This document shows positions 1 through 6,753 of a stretch of DNA of 9,485 bases, piece by piece. The notes beneath the pieces were generated by a model that was not told the DNA's origin, did no database searches, and saw only the letters and a program-made list of their open reading frames with translations. The position numbers were made by a program, and so were the translations under genes. Origin of the DNA: Amphritea sp. (lineage in GTDB: Bacteria; Pseudomonadota; Gammaproteobacteria; Pseudomonadales; Balneatricaceae); the NCBI GenBank assembly GCA_018067325.1, contig JAGPUU010000375.1:1-9485 (forward strand), given 5' to 3'. How positions within the stretch are numbered: the stretch's first letter is position 1; every line of letters starts with the position of its first letter.

Positions 1-1204
1 CGCCATGTACTTGAACACCCAGTGATGTAAGTTCTTGAGCAAACTCAGTCACCCAACCTTTGACGATCGGGGTTAACAGATCGACGCGACTCTGGTTACC
101 ACGATCGACATCAGCCGCCGCCACAAGACAAAGGGCCCGCATCGCTTCTGTACCAGATTTCATCTGCATCAGCATACGACGTACATCCGGGAAACGGATA
201 ATTGGATAGCGGCTACCATCCCGGTTGGAACCCTGAATACGGTCTTTGGCATACTGCAACGCATGCTGGTAAGCCCCTTCAGAGACCGCAAGACCTTGCA
301 AACCAACTCCCTGGCGGGCGTGGTTCATCATAGTAAACATATAAGCCAGGCCGTTGTTCTCTTCACCGACCACATAACCCACCGCACCGCCGTTATCGCC
401 AAAGCTCATAACGCAGGTAGGGCTTCCGTGGATACCCAGTTTATGTTCAAGAGAAACCGCATAAGCATCGTTACGCTCAGCCGGGTTGCCATTTTCATCC
501 AAGAGGAATTTAGGCACAATAAATAGGGAGATACCTTTCACGCCAGCCGGAGCATCCGGTAGACGAGCCAGCACCAGATGAACGATATTGTCCGTCATCT
601 GATGATCTCCCCAGGTAATAAAAATCTTCTGACCGGTAATCAGGTAGTGATCGCCATTACGCACGGCTTTGGTTTTCACCGCCGCCAGATCAGTACCCGC
701 ATCCGATTCAGTCAGGTTCATGGTACCTGTCCATTCACCGCTGACCATCTTCGTCAGGAAATCCTGTTTGAGACGGTCACTACCATGATGGCTAATCGAC
801 TCAATCGCACCCTGACTCAGTAACGGACACAGGGCAAACGAGATGTTAGCGGATTGCCAGACTTCGTTAACAGCCGTACCCAATACATTGGGAAGATTCT
901 GGCCACCATAGGCCTCATCTGCTGTTAGCGTCGCCCAGCCACCTTCAAGATATTCGCGGTACGCTTCAGAAAAACCTTCGGTTTGCTGTACTCCGTTATC
1001 TACCAGAGTTGGGTGATTCAAGTCCCCCGTGCTATTTAAAGGTGCCAAAAGGCCGGATCCCAACTTGCCCGCTTCGGTTAAAATAACCGAGGCCAGCTCG
1101 CTGTTAACATCGTCCATTCCCGCATCTGCACAGAGCTGATCAAACTGAACTAATTCATTCAGAACAAACTCAGCATCTTTAAGGGGGTGCTTGTAATCAC
1201 TCAT
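1..1204 (-). CDS. Acyl-CoA dehydrogenase, DmdC/FadE-like large type (3' end outside window)
   Basis: This is a flavin-dependent acyl-CoA dehydrogenase that would introduce an alpha,beta double bond into an acyl-CoA and pass electrons to ETF. The 401 visible codons begin MSDYKHPLKDAEFVLNEL, the N-terminal style of the roughly 600-residue DmdC/FadE-type family with an extra C-terminal domain. The acyl-CoA dehydrogenase signature LTESDAGTD is at about residues 164-172, followed by a KIFITWGD segment, a KLGIHGSPT segment and MNHARQGVG. The frame reaches the window edge in QVHG, the start of the usual QxHGG motif, so the catalytic glutamate region and C-terminal domain are not seen. The ATG at 1202-1204 has AAGGTA (1211-1216) seven bases upstream. 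It lies 48 bp after etfA on the same strand, so it is probably cotranscribed with etfBA. Homologues are often named 3-methylmercaptopropionyl-CoA dehydrogenase (DmdC), but the family also handles ordinary medium-chain acyl-CoAs, so the substrate is left open. Confidence 0.93.
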   Translation of the reverse strand, partial: MSDYKHPLKDAEFVLNELVQFDQLCADAGMDDVNSELASVILTEAGKLGSGLLAPLNSTGDLNHPTLVDNGVQQTEGFSEAYREYLEGGWATLTADEAYGGQNLPNVLGTAVNEVWQSANISFALCPLLSQGAIESISHHGSDRLKQDFLTKMVSGEWTGTMNLTESDAGTDLAAVKTKAVRNGDHYLITGQKIFITWGDHQMTDNIVHLVLARLPDAPAGVKGISLFIVPKFLLDENGNPAERNDAYAVSLEHKLGIHGSPTCVMSFGDNGGAVGYVVGEENNGLAYMFTMMNHARQGVGLQGLAVSEGAYQHALQYAKDRIQGSNRDGSRYPIIRFPDVRRMLMQMKSGTEAMRALCLVAAADVDRGNQSRVDLLTPIVKGWVTEFAQELTSLGVQVHG

Positions 1205-1252
1205 ATTCGCTACCTTGTATTCTTATTTTTCTGCTTACGTCTACTGCAAGTT

Positions 1253-2182
1253 TTAGATCTGGCCTGACAATTCCGGTACTGCATCAAACAGATCAGCAAC
1301 CAGTCCATAGTCAGCAACAGAGAAGATTGGAGCTTCTTCATCTTTGTTGATAGCTACGATCACTTTGGAATCTTTCATACCCGCCAGATGCTGAATCGCA
1401 CCAGAGATGCCCACAGCAATATACAGATCAGGCGCTACGACCTTACCGGTCTGACCCACTTGCATATCGTTTGGTACAAAGCCCGCATCGACTGCCGCAC
1501 GGGAAGCACCCACTGCCGCACCCAGCTTATCTGCCAGAGTGTAGAGCAGTTCGAAGTTTTCACCGTTACCCATACCCCGACCACCGGAAACGATAATAGA
1601 CGCTGCCGTCAGTTCAGGACGATCAGACTTAGCCAGTTCTTCACGAACAAAACTTGAATTACCCGCATCGCAGACTTCAGAAACAGCTTCTACTGCTGCA
1701 CTACCACCCTCGTCAGCAACGCCATCAAACGCAGTACCACGAATGGTCAGCAGCTTGATCGCATCTTCAGTTTTCACTGTCGCAATAGCGTTGCCAGCAT
1801 AGATAGGACGCTTGAAAGTGTCCGCAGACTCAACTCCGATCACGTCAGACAACTGGTTCACATCCAACAGGGCAGCAACCCGTGGCAGATAGTTTTTACC
1901 GTTAGTCGTTGCCGGTGCCAGAATGTGGCTGTGACCACTGGCCAGTGTAACGATCAACTTAGAGATATTCTCAGCCAGTTGATGCTCATAAGCTGCGTTG
2001 TCCGCTAGCAATACCTTAGATACGCAAGGGATCGCTGCTGCCGCATCGGCGACTGCCTGACAGTTAAGACCCGCTACCAACAGTTCAATATCACCACCGA
2101 TCTGTTGTGCAGCAGCCAGGGTATTCAGGGTTGCAGGCTTAAGCGCCTGATTGTCATGTTCTGCAATTACCAGAATTGTCAT
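1253..2182 (-). CDS. etfA: Electron transfer flavoprotein alpha subunit
   Basis: EtfA binds FAD and, with EtfB, carries electrons from acyl-CoA dehydrogenases to ETF-quinone oxidoreductase in the cytoplasm. From the ATG at 2182 the protein is 309 residues, a normal bacterial length, and starts MTILVIAEHDN. The N-terminal ETF domain covers about residues 1-185. The C-terminal FAD-binding domain starts around VSGGRGMG (near 198-205) and contains the family motif VGQTGKVVAPDLYIAVGISG (about 242-261), followed by AIQHLAGM, then INKDEEAPIF. The frame extends upstream to a TTG at 2197, but that codon overlaps the etfB stop. A GAGGAGA Shine-Dalgarno at about 2188-2194 points to the ATG. The gene lies 11 bp after etfB, with its ribosome binding site touching the etfB stop, which suggests translational coupling. 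It precedes the acyl-CoA dehydrogenase. No missing domain is seen. Confidence 0.97.
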   Translation of the reverse strand: MTILVIAEHDNQALKPATLNTLAAAQQIGGDIELLVAGLNCQAVADAAAAIPCVSKVLLADNAAYEHQLAENISKLIVTLASGHSHILAPATTNGKNYLPRVAALLDVNQLSDVIGVESADTFKRPIYAGNAIATVKTEDAIKLLTIRGTAFDGVADEGGSAAVEAVSEVCDAGNSSFVREELAKSDRPELTAASIIVSGGRGMGNGENFELLYTLADKLGAAVGASRAAVDAGFVPNDMQVGQTGKVVAPDLYIAVGISGAIQHLAGMKDSKVIVAINKDEEAPIFSVADYGLVADLFDAVPELSGQI

Positions 2183-2193
2183 AAGTCTTCTCC

Positions 2194-2943
2194 TCAAATA
2201 ACCTTGGCTTCGTTTTTCAGTTTATCCATCAGCTCGTCAACAGAGGCCACTTTAATACCGGCCTTACGCTCTGCAGGTGGATTAACCGCCATCAGTGTAA
2301 TTTTGTTGCCTACTTCAACGCCCAGCTCAGCCGGAGTCTTCACAGCCATTGGCTTACGTTTAGCTTTCATGATGTTAGGCAGAGAAGCGTAGCGAGGTTC
2401 ATTCAGGCGCAGATCAGTCGTGATGACCGCTGGAAGGCTCACTTCAATAGTTTGCAAACCACCATCGATCTCGCGAGTTACCTGAACCTTATCGCCCTCA
2501 ACTTTTACTTCAGAAGCAAAGGTTGCCTGAGGATAGTCCAGTAACGCAGCCAGCATCTGACCGGTCTGGTTATTATCGGAATCGATTGACTGCTTACCCA
2601 TAATCACCAGGGTAGGCTGCTCTTCCAGTACCACTGCTTTCAGCAGTTTGGCAGCAGACAGTGCATCTGGAGCAGATTCTGTTTCGATTTGAATACCGCG
2701 ATCGGCACCCAACGCCAGTGCAGTACGAATCTGCTCCTGACAAGCTTTATCACCAATCGATACAGCAATAACTTCGCTGGCAACACCCGCCTCTTTCAAA
2801 CGAACCGCTTCTTCAATAGCGATTTCGCAGAACGGGTTCATAGACATCTTAACGTTGGCCAGATCTACATCGCTATTATCGGACTTAACCCGAACTTTTA
2901 CGTTGTAGTCGATAACACGTTTTACCGGTACAAGAATTTTCAT
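2194..2943 (-). CDS. etfB: Electron transfer flavoprotein beta subunit
   Basis: EtfB is the AMP-binding partner of EtfA and carries the loop that docks onto acyl-CoA dehydrogenases. From the ATG at 2943 the protein is 249 residues, the canonical length, and starts [14 protein letters not shown]. The nucleotide-binding motif [13 protein letters not shown] is at about 116-128. The ETF-beta signature region with VTREIDGG and [11 protein letters not shown] follows at about 155-180. The dehydrogenase recognition loop [18 protein letters not shown] is at about 180-197. A GTG three codons upstream (2952) is also possible, but ATG fits the family start and is preceded by GAAGTGAG-type purines. It is first in the probable etfB-etfA-dehydrogenase unit. 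Its 5' side faces the divergent AraC regulator across 193 bp, making it the likely target of that regulator. Confidence 0.97.
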   Translation of the reverse strand: MKILVPVKRVIDYNVKVRVKSDNSDVDLANVKMSMNPFCEIAIEEAVRLKEAGVASEVIAVSIGDKACQEQIRTALALGADRGIQIETESAPDALSAAKLLKAVVLEEQPTLVIMGKQSIDSDNNQTGQMLAALLDYPQATFASEVKVEGDKVQVTREIDGGLQTIEVSLPAVITTDLRLNEPRYASLPNIMKAKRKPMAVKTPAELGVEVGNKITLMAVNPPAERKAGIKVASVDELMDKLKNEAKVI

Positions 2944-2998
2944 AGCACTCACTTCTTATTTGAGGTTTATATGATGACCTAGTTTGCCTTCTCTAGCC

Positions 2999-3131
2999 TA
3001 GGACAACAATAACGAAAAAAGCCTTATAATTGATATTTTCGGACACATCAGACCATTTAATTTCGGAAATTTCTGATAGTATCGGACAATCAGCTCCATT
3101 ATAGGACAAACCACTTAATGTTTTCGGAATC
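2999..3131 (+). repeat. Array of six direct 8-bp boxes, T(A/C)GGA(C/A)A-like, in the etfB/araC divergent region
   Basis: Six similar octamers lie in the same orientation. They are TAGGACAA at 2999, TCGGACAC at 3039, TCGGAAAT at 3063, TCGGACAA at 3082, TAGGACAA at 3102 and TCGGAATC at 3124. Start-to-start distances are 40, 24, 19, 20 and 22 bp, close to multiples of two helical turns. AraC-family proteins typically bind direct repeats of about this period, so these are candidate sites for the adjacent regulator. The last box overlaps the regulator's own ribosome binding region, so autoregulation is possible. The repeats are seen directly; the binding role is inferred. Confidence 0.6.
3023..3051 (-). 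promoter_or_regulatory. Candidate activator-dependent promoter of etfBA
   Basis: Read on the minus strand, TATAAG (3028-3023) could be the -10 element, with CTGATG (3051-3046) at a 17-bp spacing as a poor -35. This would start transcription about 70 bp before etfB. The box at 3039 lies in the spacer and the boxes at 3063-3131 lie further upstream. That placement suits an activator contacting polymerase at a weak -35. The same bases read on the plus strand contain a perfect TATAAT (3025-3030) that could serve araC. This is inferred from motif and position only. Confidence 0.35.
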
Positions 3132-3136
3132 CAGTT

Positions 3137-4147
3137 ATGAGCTATAACCATCACTCCGTTTCAATCCATTTTGCCAACTCAATGCTCAAAGGCGCCAGGC
3201 TCAATGGCTTGAATGAACAGCAACTGTTGTCGGAATCTGGGCTCAACAGCGAACTGCTCAACAACCAGGAAGTCCGTATTACACCGATGCAGCTGAGTCG
3301 ACTGGTTCAGTCTATCCAGCGGCATGGCGATGACGACTATCTCGGTATGGGTAGCCACCCCTGTCGCTTCGGGGTGTTTGGCCTTATGGCCAGACAGGTA
3401 GTCCACTGTACCGACCTGCGTCAGGTATTCAAGCAAGCGGTCTTCTTTTACAACCTGCTGGTGCCCGCTTCCCATCTCAGCATTACTGAGGAGGGAGACA
3501 GCGCCATCTTTACCCTAAACCTGACCGACCCAAGCAAAGACCCCGACCACGCCCTGCTCGATCTACTGATGATCCTTTGGCATCGTTTCCCTAGTTGGCT
3601 GATCGGCCAGCGCATCCCGCTTAAAAAGGTCTGCTTTGGCCATTCCACTCCAGAACACTTTGAGGAGTATCGGCTAATGTTTCCATGCCCTGCTGTGTTT
3701 GATCAACCAAACAATAGTATTATCTTCGACCGGGCAATCATGGATGCTCCGGTCGTACAAACGCTGCAAAATCTTAGCAGCTATCTCAGACGTGCTCCCC
3801 TGGATTGGTTTAAACGACAATCCTATTACCCAGTCTATACCCGTAAGGTAATGGACTATCTGGAGAGCGCCGAATCGATGGTCGATACCAGTATGGAGGA
3901 TATCGCCAACCAATTACACACAACCACCCGAACCCTGCGCCGAAAACTCGATGAAGAAGGCACTAGCTTTCAGGAAATCAAAGATGGTGTACGCCGGGAT
4001 GAAGCGATCCATCTGCTCAGTCAGCCTAACCTGCCAATTTCAAAAATCGCCCGGGTACTTGGCTTTGCCGAAGCTGCTGCCTTCACCCGTGCCTTCAAAC
4101 ACTGGACCGGCATCTCACCCAGCACCTATCGTAAATCGAAAGGGTAA
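3137..4147 (+). CDS. AraC-family transcriptional regulator (Arabinose_bd type, OruR/VirS-like)
   Basis: This is a cytoplasmic DNA-binding regulator of 336 residues, normal for this subgroup. Residues about 15-210 fit the N-terminal ligand domain found in OruR/VirS-like proteins, including SMLKGARLNGLNEQQLLSES near the start. The C-terminal AraC DNA-binding domain covers about 235-333. It has one helix-turn-helix around SMEDIANQLHTTTRTLRRKL (252-271) and a second around ISKIARVLGFAEAAAFTRAF (301-320), then the family signature ending KHWTGISPSTYR. The ATG at 3137 is used; GGAAT at 3126-3130 is a modest ribosome binding site. The gene is divergent from etfBA and separated from it by the direct-repeat array, so control of etfBA-dehydrogenase and of itself is likely. 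Its effector is unknown; an acyl-CoA or free acid would fit the neighbours, but this is inference. Confidence 0.92.
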   Translation: MSYNHHSVSIHFANSMLKGARLNGLNEQQLLSESGLNSELLNNQEVRITPMQLSRLVQSIQRHGDDDYLGMGSHPCRFGVFGLMARQVVHCTDLRQVFKQAVFFYNLLVPASHLSITEEGDSAIFTLNLTDPSKDPDHALLDLLMILWHRFPSWLIGQRIPLKKVCFGHSTPEHFEEYRLMFPCPAVFDQPNNSIIFDRAIMDAPVVQTLQNLSSYLRRAPLDWFKRQSYYPVYTRKVMDYLESAESMVDTSMEDIANQLHTTTRTLRRKLDEEGTSFQEIKDGVRRDEAIHLLSQPNLPISKIARVLGFAEAAAFTRAFKHWTGISPSTYRKSKG

Positions 4148-4282
4148 TTGTCCCATTTAATCAATTTATTGACTGTAAAGGCTATCGTCACCTTCTCTGA
4201 TAAAGGCCAGAATAGAGACTGTTTCGATGCCTATTAGCTCACAGATACTTGCACTGGCGAGCCTTGCACTATAAGTGGTATT
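4148..4282 (+). other. Untranslated region after araC with a 15-codon ORF and a 7-bp direct repeat
   Basis: These 135 bp lie between the araC stop and the terminator. They hold a minimal ORF at 4227-4274 encoding the hydrophobic peptide MPISSQILALASLAL, with only a weak AGAG upstream. TTGCACT occurs twice, at 4249-4255 and 4264-4270. A TTGACT at 4169-4174 resembles a -35, but no well-spaced -10 follows. It could be a long 3' UTR or contain a small RNA ending at the terminator; neither is shown. Confidence 0.25.
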
Positions 4283-4320
4283 TACCAACCGGCCCTGCTC
4301 TGCAGCGGTCGGTATTTTTT
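4283..4320 (+). terminator. Intrinsic terminator downstream of araC
   Basis: TACC (4283-4286) pairs with GGTA (4311-4314), and ACCG (4288-4291) with CGGT (4306-4309), with one A/C mismatch between them. CTGC (4295-4298) pairs with GCAG (4302-4305) around a TCT loop, leaving a GCC bulge. The stem is followed directly by six T residues (4315-4320). The T run is on the plus strand, so it would end transcripts from araC or from a small RNA between 4148 and 4282. Confidence 0.7.
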
Positions 4321-4392
4321 ATAGCAACACCCTCAAGCAACCACACTCTCATAGCCACTTGAAACTGTACCAGTAAAGCACAGGCTACCCGA

Positions 4393-4408
4393 TCCCCTAA
4401 TCAGGGGA
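4393..4408. repeat. Short inverted repeat between the convergent genes
   Basis: TCCCCT (4393-4398) and AGGGGA (4403-4408) form a six-pair stem with an AATC loop, 24 bp beyond the stop of the EtfB-like gene. No T run follows on the minus strand, and on the plus strand the T-rich tract starts about 20 bp away. It may protect or help end the minus-strand mRNA, but it is not a convincing intrinsic terminator. Confidence 0.35.
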
Positions 4409-4431
4409 CCACTCGTCTTCAATTTATTTTT

Positions 4432-4959
4432 TCAGGCAACCTGCAAGCGATTCAATGTATCTTTAACCAGCCCCTGATCACTAGCAATAGCAGGCAACGT
4501 CACTATATTTATACCACTGCCAATTTCCCGAATCACCAGTGTACGGAAAAACTGACCGACACCCTCTTCAGCCTGAGAGGATCTGAATTCCAATAGTTCA
4601 GCCAGAAGATTCCCCAGCTGACACTGAAGCTTATCTTCGCTTCTACCAATCAGAATAAGATCTGGCTTTTCCAGATGTACGATAGCCAGCAACACTTCAG
4701 CTAACTCCATAGGGCTGGGAATAACATCACAGGGAATAAAGCGCTTGCGATCAACGCCCTGCTGAAGCAAATCTCGACTCTGATCCAGCGTCAGAGACTG
4801 TCCTAAAGTAACAACTGTTACTTCACCCGCTCGACCACTCCGTTTCAGCTGTAACGCTTCTTTTATACTTTCTAACGCCTGCGGACCCAGAACGATGTCT
4901 CCCGAAACCCTACCCTCCACATCTGAGGATTCGGGTGTCAGTATTACGGTTACTTTCAT
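4432..4959 (-). CDS. Shortened EtfB-like (ETF beta domain) protein, function unknown
   Basis: The 175-residue product aligns by eye with EtfB along its whole length. MKVTVILTPE matches the EtfB start. LESIKEALQLKRSGRAGEVT matches the [16 protein letters not shown] region. KPDLILIGR matches QPTLVIMGK, and VIREIGSGINIVTLPAIASD matches [23 protein letters not shown]. It then stops about 12 residues later, so the dehydrogenase recognition loop and C-terminal arm of the 249-residue EtfB are absent. The DSDNNQTG nucleotide-binding motif is replaced by SEDKLQCQLG. The ATG at 4959 has GGGAG (4967-4971) seven bases upstream and gives the family N terminus. An ATG at 4980 would add seven residues but lacks a good ribosome binding site. 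It follows the acyl-CoA synthetase on the same strand and has no EtfA partner beside it. It may be a non-catalytic, partner-binding or regulatory protein, or a decaying paralogue; the intact frame argues against simple decay. Confidence 0.8.
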   Translation of the reverse strand: MKVTVILTPESSDVEGRVSGDIVLGPQALESIKEALQLKRSGRAGEVTVVTLGQSLTLDQSRDLLQQGVDRKRFIPCDVIPSPMELAEVLLAIVHLEKPDLILIGRSEDKLQCQLGNLLAELLEFRSSQAEEGVGQFFRTLVIREIGSGINIVTLPAIASDQGLVKDTLNRLQVA

Positions 4960-4985
4960 TATTATTCTCCCGTCTGACATTCTTT

Positions 4986-5024
4986 TATAGGAACAGTGAG
5001 AGCTCCTCTCTCCCTGTTCCTATA
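4986..5024 (-). repeat. Strong intercistronic stem-loop between acyl-CoA synthetase and EtfB-like gene
   Basis: TATAGGAACAG (4986-4996) is perfectly complementary to CTGTTCCTATA (5014-5024). After one T/C mismatch, GAGAG (4998-5002) pairs with CTCTC (5008-5012), leaving a five-base loop. In the minus-strand transcript the hairpin sits 24 nt after the synthetase stop and 27 nt before the EtfB-like start. It is followed by AAAAGA rather than U residues, so it is better read as an mRNA processing or stability element, or a DNA palindrome for a protein, than as an intrinsic terminator. Confidence 0.65.
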
Positions 5025-5047
5025 GCTGCGATACTTCTAACTAAGAA

Positions 5048-6682
5048 TTAATCTAACTCTTTCGCCGTCTGTCGCAGTACAAACTTTTGAATCTTACCCG
5101 TTGAAGTCTTTGGCAGATCCCCAACCACAACCCGTCTTGGGGTTTTAAAGTGAGCCATGTTGGCTCGGCAAAAATCAATTATTTCTTGCTCGGTAACGGT
5201 TTCACCTTCAGTCGTCGTGATGAAGGCGCAAGGGGTTTCACCCCACTTTTCATCAGGACGGGCAACAACCGCTGCATCCTGAATTTTTGGATGTCGATAC
5301 AGCACATCTTCAACTTCGATACTGGAGATATTTTCGCCGCCAGAGATAATGACGTCTTTAGAACGGTCCTTAATCTCGATATAGCCATCGGTATGCCAGA
5401 CCGCCAGATCCCCTGAATGAAGCCAGCCACCACTGAACGCCTCATCGGTTGTAGAAGGGTTTTTCAGATAACCTTTCATCACCAAGTTGCCCTGCATAAA
5501 GATCTCACCGATGGTTTCACCATCCTGTGGTACCGGCTCCAACGTATCAGGGTCTGCCACCATAAGTCCATCCAGCATCGGAGCGCGAACGCCCTGACGG
5601 GATTTCAAACGGGATTTTTTCTCGTCATCGTACACATCCCACTCTTCATGCCAGGCACATACAACTGAGGGTCCGTAGGTTTCAGTCAGACCATAAACAT
5701 GGGTCACTTTAAAACCCAGATCTTCCATACCCTGAATTACAGAGGCCGGTGGCGCAGCACCCGCGGTCATCACTTTGACCTGATGCTCGATTCCAGACTT
5801 CATCTCTTGTGGAGCTGAGTTAAGCATATTCAACACAATCGGGGCGCCACAGAAGTGATTTACCTTGTGCTCTTTGATATCAGAGAAAATCTTATCGGCG
5901 CGTACATGGCGTAAACTTACGCTGGTACCTGAAGCGGCAGCAATCGACCAGGGAAAGCACCAGCCATTGCAATGGAACATCGGCAGCGTCCATAGGTATA
6001 CAGGGTGTTGACCCATGTCCCAGGAAACAATATTACTCACTGCGTTCAGATAAGCGCCACGATGGTGGTAAACCACACCCTTAGGATCACCGGTGGTACC
6101 CGAGGTGTAGTTAAGGGTAATCGCATCCCACTCGTCTTCCGGCATCAGACCCGTAAAAGCGCTATCCCCTTCGTTCAGGAAAGCATCGTAAGTCATATCA
6201 CCAATCAACTCTCCACCCTCATAGGACGGATCATCAATATCGATCACCAGAATCTTCTTACCGATCATCTTCAGCGCTTTCTTAACAACCGTCGAAAACT
6301 CCCGTTCAGTGATCAGCACTTTAGTCTCAGCGTGCTGCAATACAAAGGCAACCGCTTCTGAGTCCAGACGGGTATTGATAGAGTTCAGAATCGCACCGCT
6401 CATGGGCACACCAAAGTGAGCCTCGAAATGTTCCGGCAGATTGGGCGCAATAATAGACACAGTATCGCCCTTGCCTATTCCCCGTTGACTCAACGCACTG
6501 GCAAGCTTACAGCAGCGCTGATAAGTTTCAGCCCAGGTACGACGCACAGATCCATTCACCGTTGCAATCCGCTCGGGATAAACCTTAGCACTACGTTCGA
6601 GAAAACTGAGCGGCGTTAAAGCAGTAAAATTCGCCTGATTTTTATCGAGGGACTGGTTATAAATATTATGACTTTCAGACAT
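5048..6682 (-). CDS. AMP-forming acyl-CoA synthetase
   Basis: This cytoplasmic enzyme would adenylate a carboxylic acid with ATP and transfer it to CoA. The 544 residues are full length for the family. In order: an N-terminal ANL domain; the ATP P-loop TSGTTGDPKG at 193-202; the WTLPMFHCNGW substrate-pocket region at 231-241; YGLTE at 330-334; the SGDLA hinge region at 423-427; DRSKDVIISGGENIS at 439-453; and the C-terminal catalytic lysine in PKTSTGKIQK (Lys530). No catalytic motif is missing. The ATG at 6682 has AGGAAA (6688-6693) upstream. It most resembles the medium/long-chain and aryl-activating AAE-type synthetases rather than DmdB or AlkK, whose usual MLGQMM-like start it lacks, so the substrate is unassigned. 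The EtfB-like gene lies downstream on the same strand and a histidine kinase is divergent. With the dehydrogenase and ETF nearby it suggests acid activation followed by oxidation. Confidence 0.94.
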   Translation of the reverse strand: MSESHNIYNQSLDKNQANFTALTPLSFLERSAKVYPERIATVNGSVRRTWAETYQRCCKLASALSQRGIGKGDTVSIIAPNLPEHFEAHFGVPMSGAILNSINTRLDSEAVAFVLQHAETKVLITEREFSTVVKKALKMIGKKILVIDIDDPSYEGGELIGDMTYDAFLNEGDSAFTGLMPEDEWDAITLNYTSGTTGDPKGVVYHHRGAYLNAVSNIVSWDMGQHPVYLWTLPMFHCNGWCFPWSIAAASGTSVSLRHVRADKIFSDIKEHKVNHFCGAPIVLNMLNSAPQEMKSGIEHQVKVMTAGAAPPASVIQGMEDLGFKVTHVYGLTETYGPSVVCAWHEEWDVYDDEKKSRLKSRQGVRAPMLDGLMVADPDTLEPVPQDGETIGEIFMQGNLVMKGYLKNPSTTDEAFSGGWLHSGDLAVWHTDGYIEIKDRSKDVIISGGENISSIEVEDVLYRHPKIQDAAVVARPDEKWGETPCAFITTTEGETVTEQEIIDFCRANMAHFKTPRRVVVGDLPKTSTGKIQKFVLRQTAKELD

Positions 6683-6753
6683 TGAAGTTTCCTGTACAAA
6701 AGATTCAACCGGCAGTGCGGCTGGGGGATCTGGCTAAGCCTAAGAAGCAGAAA

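Noticed and set aside
263..823. Open frames on the plus strand inside the acyl-CoA dehydrogenase gene
   Set aside because: They are antisense shadows of a well-supported coding region and their products show no recognisable family character.
3230..3237. A further TCGGAATC copy inside araC, identical to the box at 3124
   Set aside because: It lies within coding sequence, 106 bp from the array and out of its phase, and is explained by ordinary codons; it is probably chance.
4986..5024. Intrinsic terminator between the synthetase and the EtfB-like gene
   Set aside because: In the minus-strand transcript the stem is followed by AAAAGA, not a U run, so termination here is unsupported.
5048..6682. 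Naming the synthetase dmdB
   Set aside because: The neighbouring dehydrogenase is DmdC-like, but the synthetase N terminus and pocket region look closer to general AAE-type synthetases than to DmdB/AlkK. The symbol would overstate the evidence.
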